Source: Leptofilum sp050292445
GTDB taxonomy: Bacteria; Chloroflexota; Anaerolineae; Promineifilales; Promineifilaceae
Reading direction: 5' to 3'
Length of the DNA stretch: 21,974 nt
Assembly (NCBI GenBank): GCA_050292445.1
Contig: JBNKLQ010000082.1
Span: forward strand, 1-21,974
The notes under the pieces were generated by a model that made no database searches, was not told the DNA's origin, and saw nothing but the letters and a program-made list of their open reading frames with translations. Every line of letters starts with the position of its first letter. Positions within the stretch are counted from its first letter, which is position 1. The translations under genes were made by a program, and so were the position numbers. Positions 15,239 to 21,974 of the stretch are shown one piece after another.

Positions 15239-15464
15239 CCAGGGGAAAACATGATCTATATCACCCCAGACCAATGCTATGACGCACTAAAGAAGTCTGC
15301 CATATTTGGGTACTCTTGACACTCGACCTAACTATCTTCTCCTGATAGCATTAGGGCATCACGTATCCCGCAAGTTGCGAAGAGAAGGAGGTGATCCCGC
15401 CCCAACAAACGACAATCAAATAATATCTTGCTTTCAACTGTAAAAAATATTGAGGAGAGAGTAA
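15239..15464 (+). promoter_or_regulatory. Leader of the purine nucleoside transporter operon
   Basis: No large gene lies here. A 22-codon frame (15251-15319) preceded by AGGGGA could be a leader peptide but is weak. TTGACA (15316-15321) resembles a -35 box without a clear -10. CTATC/GATAG (15332-15348) forms a hairpin whose loop TTCTCCT is complementary to AGGAG elements at 15386 and to AGGAGA at 15453. CGCAA/TTGCG forms another at 15369-15379. AAGGAGGTGATCC (15385-15397) is a perfect 13-nt complement to the conserved 3' end of bacterial 16S rRNA, but no start codon follows at usable distance. The layout suggests control of ribosome access to the lipoprotein gene. No known riboswitch was recognised. 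Confidence 0.4.
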
Positions 15465-16775
15465 ATGACGAAAAATAAAACGCTTTGGATATTCTTTTTG
15501 TTAATGTTAGCTTTTGCCATGACTTTATCTGCCTGTGGTGGGGGTGATGAACCTACTGCTGATGAGGGTGATGAAGTAGCGACGGACAGTGGCGACACCA
15601 CGGATGAAGAAATGGAAGAAACGGCCGTAGATTGTGGCGGAACCAGCGCTGATGCCGAACAAGAAGGCAGCTATCAAATTCCCACCGCTATTGAAGGTTG
15701 TTACAATGTTGGGTTTGTCTACGTTGGTCCCCATGACGATGGTGGCTGGACCCAGGCCCATGACGTTGGCCGTATGTACGTTCAGGACAATGTGGAAAAC
15801 GTACACACCGCTTACGTAGAAACCGTTGCTGAAGGCGCCGATGCCGAACAGGTCATTCGTTCGCTGGCCCGCAAAGGCTTCGATGTGATCTTCACCACCT
15901 CCTTTGGCTACATGGATGCCTCCGAAACCGTGGCTAGCGAATTTCCCGATGTAGACATCATCCATATCAGTGGCTTTAAATCCAATGGCGAAAACTTTGG
16001 CAACCTGATGGGTGCCATGGAAGATATGAAATATCTGGCTGGTATGCTGGCTGGCTCTCGCGCCAAAACAGATGGCAATCCCAGCTTAGGCTACATTGCC
16101 ACCTTCCCGATTCCTGAAGAACTTCGCCTGGGCAACGCCTTTGCCCTGGGTGCTCAGCAAACTTGCCCAGAATGCACCATCGACGTGCGCTGGATCTTCA
16201 CCTGGCACGATCCCATTATTGAACAAGATGCCGCATCTTCCCTTTTTGATAGTGGTGCCCAAGTTGTGATGACCGGTGCCGACACCCCCGCACCTGCCGA
16301 AGCAGCTCCCGAGGGCAAATGGGGTATCACCTATGACTATTCCGGCAACTGCGTGGTGGACGCCTGCCTGACTTCCATGTACTGGAATTGGGGTCCGGTC
16401 TATGCTCGCATCGTCGAAGAATCACGCGATGGCACCTGGGCACCCGGTTGGGAATACTTCGATGCGGATGCTGGCGCGATGGGCCTTTACGGCTTCATGG
16501 ACGGCGAAACACCGCAGCCTGGTATTGCCGACCTGCCAGAAGAAGATTTGCAGATGGTTCGTGATACACTGGCGGCCATGCTGGCTGGTGAATTCACCCG
16601 GTTCGATGTCTTCAAAGGTCCCATTACCGATAACCAGGGCAACGTTGTTCTGGCCGATGGTGTGTCCTTAGAACAAGTCGATTTGGATGGCTTTGCTCAA
16701 TTTGGCAGCGAATGTACTACCTGCATGTACTGGTGGAACGAGAACATCACGGCCGAATTACCCGAACTTGAGTAA
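15465..16775 (+). CDS. BMP-family purine nucleoside-binding lipoprotein of an ABC transporter
   Basis: This 436-residue protein has a lipoprotein signal ending in LSAC (lipid Cys24), an acidic low-complexity linker (about 28-55), then a BMP/PnrA-type binding domain beginning YNVGFVYVGPHDDGGW. Family motifs include VIFTTSFGYMD, GYIATFPIPE and GKWGITYD. Related proteins bind purine nucleosides and feed NupBCQ-type permeases, which are encoded next. Eight cysteines beyond the lipid Cys, several paired (CPEC, CVVDAC, CTTC), are unusual and could form disulfides or a metal site. Start: ATG 15465 after GAGGAGA (15452-15458). An 87-base gap with a hairpin separates it from the ATPase gene, fitting higher expression of the binding protein. 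Confidence 0.92.
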   Translation: MTKNKTLWIFFLLMLAFAMTLSACGGGDEPTADEGDEVATDSGDTTDEEMEETAVDCGGTSADAEQEGSYQIPTAIEGCYNVGFVYVGPHDDGGWTQAHDVGRMYVQDNVENVHTAYVETVAEGADAEQVIRSLARKGFDVIFTTSFGYMDASETVASEFPDVDIIHISGFKSNGENFGNLMGAMEDMKYLAGMLAGSRAKTDGNPSLGYIATFPIPEELRLGNAFALGAQQTCPECTIDVRWIFTWHDPIIEQDAASSLFDSGAQVVMTGADTPAPAEAAPEGKWGITYDYSGNCVVDACLTSMYWNWGPVYARIVEESRDGTWAPGWEYFDADAGAMGLYGFMDGETPQPGIADLPEEDLQMVRDTLAAMLAGEFTRFDVFKGPITDNQGNVVLADGVSLEQVDLDGFAQFGSECTTCMYWWNENITAELPELE

Positions 16776-16785
16776 ACGGTAAACA

Positions 16786-16843
16786 GTAATCGGTGATCAG
16801 TAGGTCGGTAATCGGTCTGAACTGATTACCGACCACCGATTAC
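16786..16843 (+). repeat. Two-tier hairpin between lipoprotein and ATPase genes
   Basis: GGTCGGTAATC (16803-16813) pairs perfectly with GATTACCGACC (16824-16834). The outer arms GTAATCGGT (16786-16794) and ACCGATTAC (16835-16843) add nine more pairs, leaving an 8-base bulge on the left. The left side carries the word TAATCGGT twice, so alternative pairings exist. There is no T tract. It probably protects or partly ends the upstream mRNA within the operon. GAGGA (16851-16855), the ATPase ribosome-binding site, lies just outside. Confidence 0.6.
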
Positions 16844-16862
16844 CGGCCACGAGGATGCAGCC

Positions 16863-18380
16863 ATGAGCAACTCACCATTAGCCGTTGATATGCAGGAAGT
16901 GACTGTGCGCTTTCCCGGCGTGTTGGCCAATGACCGGGTCAACTTAACGCTGAAGCCGGGGGAGATTCACGCGCTGCTGGGGGAAAATGGCGCGGGCAAA
17001 AGCACCTTAATGAACGTGCTGGCCGGTTTGTATAAGCAGGCGTCTGGCAACATTTTTGTGAATGGGGAATTGGTCGATTTCAACTCTCCCAAAGATGCCA
17101 TTGCCAAAGGCATTGGCATGGTGCATCAACATTTTATGCTGGTGCCCACCCAAACTGTTACCGAAAATATTTTGCTGGGGCTGGATGAGCCAAAGTTTTT
17201 CATGAATCTGGCTGAGTACGACAAGAAGATTTTGGCATTGCAAGATCAGTTTGGGCTGCGCGTGGACCCCAAAGCCAAAATTTGGCAGCTTTCGGTGGGT
17301 GAGCAGCAGCGGGTGGAAATTTTAAAGACGCTGTACCGTGGGGCCAATATTTTGATCATGGATGAGCCTACGGCCGTTCTCGCTCCACAAGAGATCGACG
17401 ACCTGATGCAAACGATGCGCTCAATGGTTGATCAAGGCAAGTCGATTATTTTCATTAGCCATAAACTGCATGAAGTTACGGCCGTTGCCGACCGCATCAC
17501 CGTGCTGCGCAAAGGCAAAGTTACCGCTGAAGGGCAAGACATGGCGGGCATGACCCGTGAAAAGCTGGCCGAATTGATGGTGGGGCGCAGTGTCGTTTTT
17601 GCTGTAGAAAAAGAGCCGCAAAAGCCTGGCCCCGTCGTGCTTTCCGTTAAGGATGTCCACGCTGAGAACAACAAGGGAGTACCCGCCCTGCGTGGTGTTT
17701 CGCTGGAAGTTCATAGCGGCGAGATTCTGGGCATTGCCGGCGTGGCTGGCAATGGACAAAGCGAACTGGCCCAGGTGATTACTGGTCTGCGGCCCTGCAC
17801 CGGCACGATTCAGGTAAACGGCGAAGATTTGAGCAACCAGCCACCCATCATCGCCATTCGCAGCGGCGTCTCGCACGTACCGGAGGATCGCACCCGGGTG
17901 GGTAGCGCCCCTAACATGTCCATTACCGAAAATACCATTATGAAGAGTTATCGCGGCGAGCCAATTAGTAGCCGCTGGCAAATTAATTTCACCCATGCCC
18001 GTGAACGAGCCCGTACGTTAAAGAAAAAGTATGACATTTTGGCTCCCAGCGTGGAAACGATGGCCCGCAAGCTGTCTGGCGGCAACTTGCAAAAGGTAAT
18101 TTTGGCCCGCGAAATTTCGGCACAGCCCACGCTGATGGTGGCCGTTCAGCCCACGCGCGGTCTGGATGTGGGCGCGATTGAAGCGATTCAAACGCTGCTG
18201 CTGGAACAACGAGAGAATGGTACGGCCGTTCTCCTCGTCTCTGAAGAGCTGGAAGAGTTACTGTCATTGAGTGATCGAATCGCGGTGATTTATGACGGCC
18301 GTATCATGGGCATCGTCGAGGCAGACCAGGCAGATATCAATGAAATTGGCCTAATGATGACGGGCAGCATTATTGACTGA
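16863..18380 (+). CDS. nupB: Double-domain ABC ATPase of purine nucleoside transporter
   Basis: This 505-residue cytoplasmic ATPase powers the nucleoside importer. Domain 1 has Walker A GENGAGKST (40-48), signature LSVGEQQRVEIL and Walker B ILIMDEPTAVL. Domain 2 has a degenerate Walker A (GVAGNGQSE), signature LSGGNLQKVILAREI and the family-typical VAVQPTRGLDVGA in place of a normal Walker B. This pattern is characteristic of YufO/NupB and sugar-type RbsA-like double ATPases, where only one site is fully active. GAGGA lies seven bases before the ATG at 16863. Its 3' end (MTGSIID) is the first unit of a tandem repeat that fills the next spacer. The symbol is by family and neighbours. Confidence 0.93.
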   Translation: MSNSPLAVDMQEVTVRFPGVLANDRVNLTLKPGEIHALLGENGAGKSTLMNVLAGLYKQASGNIFVNGELVDFNSPKDAIAKGIGMVHQHFMLVPTQTVTENILLGLDEPKFFMNLAEYDKKILALQDQFGLRVDPKAKIWQLSVGEQQRVEILKTLYRGANILIMDEPTAVLAPQEIDDLMQTMRSMVDQGKSIIFISHKLHEVTAVADRITVLRKGKVTAEGQDMAGMTREKLAELMVGRSVVFAVEKEPQKPGPVVLSVKDVHAENNKGVPALRGVSLEVHSGEILGIAGVAGNGQSELAQVITGLRPCTGTIQVNGEDLSNQPPIIAIRSGVSHVPEDRTRVGSAPNMSITENTIMKSYRGEPISSRWQINFTHARERARTLKKKYDILAPSVETMARKLSGGNLQKVILAREISAQPTLMVAVQPTRGLDVGAIEAIQTLLLEQRENGTAVLLVSEELEELLSLSDRIAVIYDGRIMGIVEADQADINEIGLMMTGSIID

Positions 18381-18525
18381 AAGATAAAGAAAGTAGTCAT
18401 CATAGATGACCGGCAGTACCATTGAAAAGGCGAATTAAAGAACCCAGTCATCATAGATGACCGGTAGCACAATTGACTAAAAGATCAAGAAAGCTGTCAT
18501 CATAGATGACTGGCAGTGTGAAAGA
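18356..18525 (+). repeat. Four-unit ~50-bp tandem repeat derived from the ATPase gene end
   Basis: Units begin GATGAC at 18356, 18405, 18456 and 18505, spaced 49, 51 and 49 bases. Unit 1 is the last seven codons of the ATPase gene plus its downstream bases. Units 2-4 lie outside the gene and repeat GATGACYGG-AG followed by ATTGA-like ends and A/G-rich tails (AAAGATAAAGAAAG, AAAGATCAAGAAAG). Units 2-4 each add a perfect hairpin GTCATC-ATA-GATGAC (18396-18410, 18447-18461, 18496-18510). The block fills the spacer before the permease gene, whose GAAGAGG ribosome-binding site lies just beyond. Confidence 0.8.
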
Positions 18526-18537
18526 AGAGGCAACAGC

Positions 18538-19656
18538 ATGAGTACGACTTCCCCTACAACCCCCAAGCGTACCTTACCCTACACCCTGCACATTGAAAAA
18601 CGCGTAGAAGATATTCCGCGCTGGCTGCCTGCCGCCACCTCCTTTGGGTCTGTCATCATCGCCTTTATTATCGCGGGCATTATTCTCAAGTTAATTGGTG
18701 GCCAGCCTCTAGTGGTTTTGCGCTTCTTTTTTGATGCTACCTTCGGCAGCTGGCCTGTCTTATCCGACACGCTCGTCAAAGCCACGCCCCTCATCATGGT
18801 GGGCCTGGCTTGTACCGTGGCCTTCAAAATGAAGCTGTGGAATATCGGTGCCGAAGGCCAATTTTACATCGGTGCTTTTGCTGCCAGTCTGGTGGTTTTG
18901 GTTCCCTTGGTTGGCCCAGAAACCCCGCGTTTCGTTGTTATCCTCATGATGGTTATCATGGGCATGTTGGGCGGTGCGATTTGGGGCTTCTTCCCTGGTT
19001 ATCTTAAAGCCCGCTACCAGGTTAACGAAATTATCACCACCCTCATGCTCAACTACGTAGCCATCCTTTGGAACAACTTCTGGATTTTTGACCGTTGGTC
19101 CGATGCCGGTTTCCAGATGACACCTGTCTTTGCGAAGAACGCCTGGCTGCCCCGCCTGGCCGACTACGCCCGCGAAATTAAGGCCTTCTCCGGCATTACC
19201 TTGCATTTGGGCATAGTGCTTGGCGTGATTGCAGCCGTTATCGTCTGGTGGATTTTAGAGCGCAGCCGCTGGGGGTATGAAATCAAGCTCATCGGCGACA
19301 ATCCAAACGCTGCCCGGTACGCAGGTATTAACATCACCCGCAATGTCGTGTTTGTCATGATGTTATCCGGCGGGCTGGCGGGCCTTGCTGGCATGGCCGA
19401 GGTGAGCGGCGTAGTGCATCGGCTGCAAGAGCGGATCTCGCCTGGTTATGGGTTTACCGGCATCATTGTCGCCTGGCTGGCCAAACTAAATCCTTTTGCC
19501 GTCATTCTGGTTTCCATTTTGTTTGGCGCGCTCATCGTCGCGGGCCGCGAAATTCAGCCGTCTGGCCTGTCCAATTTGCTGCAAGGTATCGTCTTGTTTA
19601 TGGTCATCAGCAGCGATGTGCTGCTGCGCTACAAAATTCGTCTCGTTCGTCTTTAG
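18538..19656 (+). CDS. Purine nucleoside ABC permease subunit 1 (YufP/NupC type)
   Basis: This 372-residue inner-membrane permease forms the channel together with the next gene product. It has a polar N-terminus of about 35 residues, then eight or more helices. The BPD_transp_2 family is shown by LWNIGAEGQFYIGAFAAS, ARYQVNEIITTLMLNYVA, IGDNPNAARYAGIN and the C-terminal half GLAGMAEVSGV and GYGFTGIIVAWLAKLNP. The order binding protein, ATPase, permease, permease is that of known nucleoside importers. The start ATG at 18538 follows GAAGAGG. The 157-base spacer upstream is filled by the hairpin repeat, unlike the 9-base gap to the next gene. Confidence 0.92.
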   Translation: MSTTSPTTPKRTLPYTLHIEKRVEDIPRWLPAATSFGSVIIAFIIAGIILKLIGGQPLVVLRFFFDATFGSWPVLSDTLVKATPLIMVGLACTVAFKMKLWNIGAEGQFYIGAFAASLVVLVPLVGPETPRFVVILMMVIMGMLGGAIWGFFPGYLKARYQVNEIITTLMLNYVAILWNNFWIFDRWSDAGFQMTPVFAKNAWLPRLADYAREIKAFSGITLHLGIVLGVIAAVIVWWILERSRWGYEIKLIGDNPNAARYAGINITRNVVFVMMLSGGLAGLAGMAEVSGVVHRLQERISPGYGFTGIIVAWLAKLNPFAVILVSILFGALIVAGREIQPSGLSNLLQGIVLFMVISSDVLLRYKIRLVRL

Positions 19657-19665
19657 GAGTTATTC

Positions 19666-20631
19666 ATGGACCCGATCATCATTTTTCATGCAGGGTTAGC
19701 CACCGGAACCATTTTGCTTTTTGCCGCTATTGGCGAGATTTTTGCTGAGCGCGCCGGTATTCTCAACCTGGGTGTTGAGGGAATGATGCTCTTGGGCGCG
19801 ATGGCCGGGTTTAGCACTTCGCTTAGTACAAACAGCCCCTGGCTGGGCTTGTTTGTGGCCATGCTGGCGGCAGGCATTCTCAGTCTGGCTCACGGCCTGG
19901 TAACCATTCATTTTCAGGCAGATCAGGTGGTAAGCGGCTTGTCACTCACTTTTTTGGGCACAGGACTGGCGTTGGTGCTGGGGGAAGGGCTTACAGGGCA
20001 AAACCCGCCGTTGGTGCCTTCTCTCGACATTCCTTTGCTGTCGCAAATACCGATAATTGGGCCAATCTTCTTTTTTGACCACAGCTTGCTGGTTTATGTG
20101 GGGTATATCTTCGCCCCGCTGGCCTGGTATTACATCCACCGCACGCGTCCTGGTATGCACCTGCGCGCTGTGGGTGAAAAGCCGGAAGCGGCCGATACGA
20201 TGGGGGTGAACGTCTACCGCTTGCGTTATTTGTATGTGTTTGTCGGTGGCTGCCTGGCTGGTCTGGCGGGGGCAACAATTAGTTTGTCGGTGTCGCCAGG
20301 CTGGTACAGTACACAAACGACATCGGGTCAGGGTTGGATTGCTGTAGGACTGGTGATTTTTGCCCAATGGGATCCGCTGCGGGCAGCGTTGGGAGGCTAT
20401 TTGTTTGGCGCGCTGCGTCGTGGCATTCTGGATTTGCAAGGTCCGGCGACGCTGTTTGGCTTCCGTAATCCGCTGTTTATCAACTCTAATTTTGGCTTCT
20501 TTTTGCAGATGATGCCCTTCATTTTGACAATCATTGCCCTCGTGATTGGCTCCCGCGCTGTAGCCCGCAAGCGGCTTGGTGCCCCGGCTGCCCTGGGTGT
20601 CCCCTACATTCGCGGCGAGCGAGGCTTGTAG
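19666..20631 (+). CDS. Purine nucleoside ABC permease subunit 2 (YufQ/NupQ type)
   Basis: This 321-residue inner-membrane permease is the second half of the channel. The BPD_transp_2 family is seen in ERAGILNLGVEGMMLLGAM, QADQVVSGLSLTFLGTGLA, GMHLRAVGEKPEAADTMGV and GQGWIAVGLVIFAQWDPL. It starts nine bases after the first permease with TAGGAG before the ATG, so both are made together. No ACGGCCGT copy occurs in either permease gene, the longest gap of that motif in the window (18303-21335). The stop codon TAG ends on the first base of a 28-bp palindrome shared with the convergent adenine deaminase gene. Confidence 0.93.
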   Translation: MDPIIIFHAGLATGTILLFAAIGEIFAERAGILNLGVEGMMLLGAMAGFSTSLSTNSPWLGLFVAMLAAGILSLAHGLVTIHFQADQVVSGLSLTFLGTGLALVLGEGLTGQNPPLVPSLDIPLLSQIPIIGPIFFFDHSLLVYVGYIFAPLAWYYIHRTRPGMHLRAVGEKPEAADTMGVNVYRLRYLYVFVGGCLAGLAGATISLSVSPGWYSTQTTSGQGWIAVGLVIFAQWDPLRAALGGYLFGALRRGILDLQGPATLFGFRNPLFINSNFGFFLQMMPFILTIIALVIGSRAVARKRLGAPAALGVPYIRGERGL

Positions 20632-20658
20632 TAGGTCAATTTTTAAAAATTGACCTAC
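20631..20658. terminator. 28-bp perfect palindrome, bidirectional terminator
   Basis: GTAGGTCAATTTTT (20631-20644) is followed directly by its exact complement (20645-20658). The permease stop ends at its first base, and the deaminase stop (20655-20657) lies in the right arm. A T run or A run sits at the centre. The position between converging genes indicates shared termination. Confidence 0.6.
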
Positions 20659-21974
20659 AGGAAGAGCGGTACAACCTCGAATTTGTTCACATCGACCAGT
20701 CCTAAATCGGAGATGCGCAGTTCGGGGATGACGACGAGGGCCAGCAGGCTGAGCTGCATGTAGGCATTGTTGAGCGTGCAGCCGCATTCGGCCATCGCTT
20801 GCACTATGCGGGCCGCTTTCTCCGCCACAATTTCGGCTCGCTCGTTGGACATTAACCCGGCGATGGGCAGCTCCACCAGGGCAATTTCCTCATCATCTTT
20901 GAAAACAACCACACCGCCGCCCACTTTGCCTAAACGGTTGGCAGCCAGGGCCATGTTGCTTTTGCTGGTGCCCACCACAATCATGTGATGGCTGTCATGG
21001 GCCACGGTGGTGGCGATGGCGCAGCGGCTGTCAAAGCCAAAGCCAGTAACAAATCCGTTGACCACGCCACCTGTGGCTTGATGCCGCTCCACCAGGGCGA
21101 TTTGGGCCACATCAATCCGCGTATCTAGCTGCACTAGACCATCTTCAATAGGCAGCACGCGCTCCTCAGCGCGGGTCGGAGCTTGGTTTTCAATCACACC
21201 GATAGTGCGTACTTTGGCGGTTTTTTTGCCCGCCGGGGCATGGATGTCGAAGGATTGGGCGGTGAGCGACTTGCCTAGGTTGACGGTGCCTTTGGCGAAG
21301 TCGGGGTAACTGTAGGCGGGGAGGTCGGTGTTGAGACGGCCGTTCTCTGCCAAAACTTCTCCATTGGCAATCACCACCTCAATAGGCAGCTCCACAAGAT
21401 TGCTGCTAATAACAATATCTGCATAGCGGCCAGGGGTAATGGAGCCAATATCTTTTTCCACGCCAAAATGCTGGGCGGTGTTGAGCGTGGCCATCTGAAT
21501 GGCGGTGATGGGCTTGAGTCCCTGGGCGATGGCGTGGCGCACAACGCGGTTCATGTGGCCGTCGTGGACCAGCGTGCCGGAGTGGCTGTCGTCGGTGCAG
21601 AGGATAAAGTTGCGGCTGTCTAGTCCCTGCTCGGTGATCGCTTTGACCTGGCTGGCCACGTCGTACCAGGCGGAGCCGAGGCGCAGCATCGCTTTCATCC
21701 CCTGGCGCACGCGGGCCACGGCATCTTCGGGGCGGGTGCCTTCGTGGTCGTCGGCGGGGCCACCAGCGACGTAACCGTGAAACGGCCGTCCCAAATCCAA
21801 CGATGCATAATGCCCCCCAATCACCTTGCCTGCCTTCATCGTTTCTGCCATTTCGGCATGCATCTTGTCGTCGCTCATGAAGACACCGGGGAAGTTCATC
21901 ATTTCCCCCAGGCCGATGATGCCGGGCCACTGCATCGCTTCGGCCACTTCGGCGGGGCCGATGGACGCGCCAGG
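20655..21974 (-). CDS. adeC: Adenine deaminase, C-terminal three quarters (5' end beyond window)
   Basis: The frame is open to the window edge (440 codons). A GTG at 21947 is not the real start, because conserved sequence continues upstream (SIGPAEVAEAM). AdeC converts adenine to hypoxanthine and ammonia in purine salvage. Family features include GLGEMMNFPGV near the window edge, ADDHEGT, CTDDSHSG, MATLNTAQHFG, GSITPGRYADIV and the C-terminal domain with HDSHHMIVVG and GGGVVV. The family is about 580-600 residues, so about 150 N-terminal residues, including the first metal ligands, are missing. It is convergent with the purine nucleoside transporter, which supports the assignment. The two units could share a regulator, but no promoter is visible here. 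Confidence 0.95.
   Translation of the reverse strand, partial: PGASIGPAEVAEAMQWPGIIGLGEMMNFPGVFMSDDKMHAEMAETMKAGKVIGGHYASLDLGRPFHGYVAGGPADDHEGTRPEDAVARVRQGMKAMLRLGSAWYDVASQVKAITEQGLDSRNFILCTDDSHSGTLVHDGHMNRVVRHAIAQGLKPITAIQMATLNTAQHFGVEKDIGSITPGRYADIVISSNLVELPIEVVIANGEVLAENGRLNTDLPAYSYPDFAKGTVNLGKSLTAQSFDIHAPAGKKTAKVRTIGVIENQAPTRAEERVLPIEDGLVQLDTRIDVAQIALVERHQATGGVVNGFVTGFGFDSRCAIATTVAHDSHHMIVVGTSKSNMALAANRLGKVGGGVVVFKDDEEIALVELPIAGLMSNERAEIVAEKAARIVQAMAECGCTLNNAYMQLSLLALVVIPELRISDLGLVDVNKFEVVPLFL

Larger units (their letters stand above)
221..21789. repeat. Dispersed highly iterated palindrome ACGGCCGT (41 exact copies)
   Basis: Exact copies begin at 221, 619, 723, 1836, 2609, 2710, 3003, 3362, 4363, 5341, 6324, 7692, 8187, 8657, 8735, 8810, 9533, 10005, 10457, 10482, 10795, 10809, 11200, 11269, 11437, 11638, 12365, 12641, 13477, 13949, 14283, 14720, 14835, 15187, 15621, 17370, 17478, 18222, 18295, 21336 and 21782. 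The octamer is its own reverse complement. Flanks are often A on the left and T on the right but not fixed. Nearly all copies lie inside genes and all three reading frames are used. One-mismatch forms are far rarer (for example 4957, 5389, 5916, 12546). The counts are by eye and may miss one or two. Confidence 0.9.

Noticed and set aside
15251..15319. 22-codon frame in the transporter leader
   Set aside because: It has a weak ribosome site and no recognisable sequence; kept only as a possible leader peptide in the leader description.
15316..15348. TTGACA as a promoter for the transporter operon
   Set aside because: No acceptable -10 box occurs 15-19 bases downstream, so the promoter was not called as a separate feature.
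19942..20787. 281-codon minus-strand frame opposite the second permease
   Set aside because: It is antisense to a well-recognised permease, runs across the terminator palindrome, and is rich in Gln/Arg/His as expected of a shadow frame.

Overview
The window looks like a contig from an uncultured Chloroflexota bacterium (Anaerolineae-like). This placement is an inference from gene content: a Pro/Thr-rich LysM protein, a PMT-type glycosyltransferase, a BMP-family purine nucleoside ABC transporter and an octaheme cytochrome/FeS/NrfD module. No rRNA or tRNA was seen that could confirm it. Base composition is moderate to slightly GC-rich. The clearest genome-wide signature is the palindrome ACGGCCGT: I count 41 exact copies, nearly all inside genes, where about half a copy would be expected by chance.

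Layout. 1-804: a 5'-open reading frame that begins like signal peptidase I and continues as a DUF5107-like beta-sandwich protein, probably a chimeric join. 945-3790: a membrane histidine kinase and a NarL-type response regulator. 3875-7394 (minus strand): a membrane-bound redox module in the order octaheme c-type cytochrome, four-cluster ferredoxin with a Tat signal, NrfD/HybB-type quinone-interacting subunit, then a small one-helix cysteine-rich protein. 7395-7781: its control region, with three evenly spaced GGGT-ACCC sites. 7782-8234: a 40-residue membrane protein and a small zinc-ribbon protein. 8441-9856: a zinc-ribbon/membrane/LysM surface protein. 9938-14834 (minus): a tight operon of a GT39-type glycosyltransferase (N-terminus missing), a CaiB/AMACR-type enzyme, a MOP-superfamily membrane protein and a metallo-beta-lactamase-fold hydrolase.

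At 14835-14842 the truncated glycosyltransferase and a truncated TPR gene on the other strand meet head to head exactly on an ACGGCCGT copy. This suggests a rearrangement or misassembly at the repeat. 15465-20631 holds a four-gene purine nucleoside ABC transporter (lipoprotein, double ATPase, two permeases). Its spacers are rich in hairpins, including a four-unit ~50-bp tandem repeat copied from the 3' end of the ATPase gene. Adenine deaminase converges on it from 21974 to 20655 across a 28-bp perfect palindrome that serves both stop codons. Transporter and deaminase together make a purine salvage unit.

The intergenic regions are unusual. Several carry long hairpins built from short iterated words. 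The transporter leader carries a 13-nt perfect complement to the conserved 16S rRNA 3' end that has no reading frame behind it.
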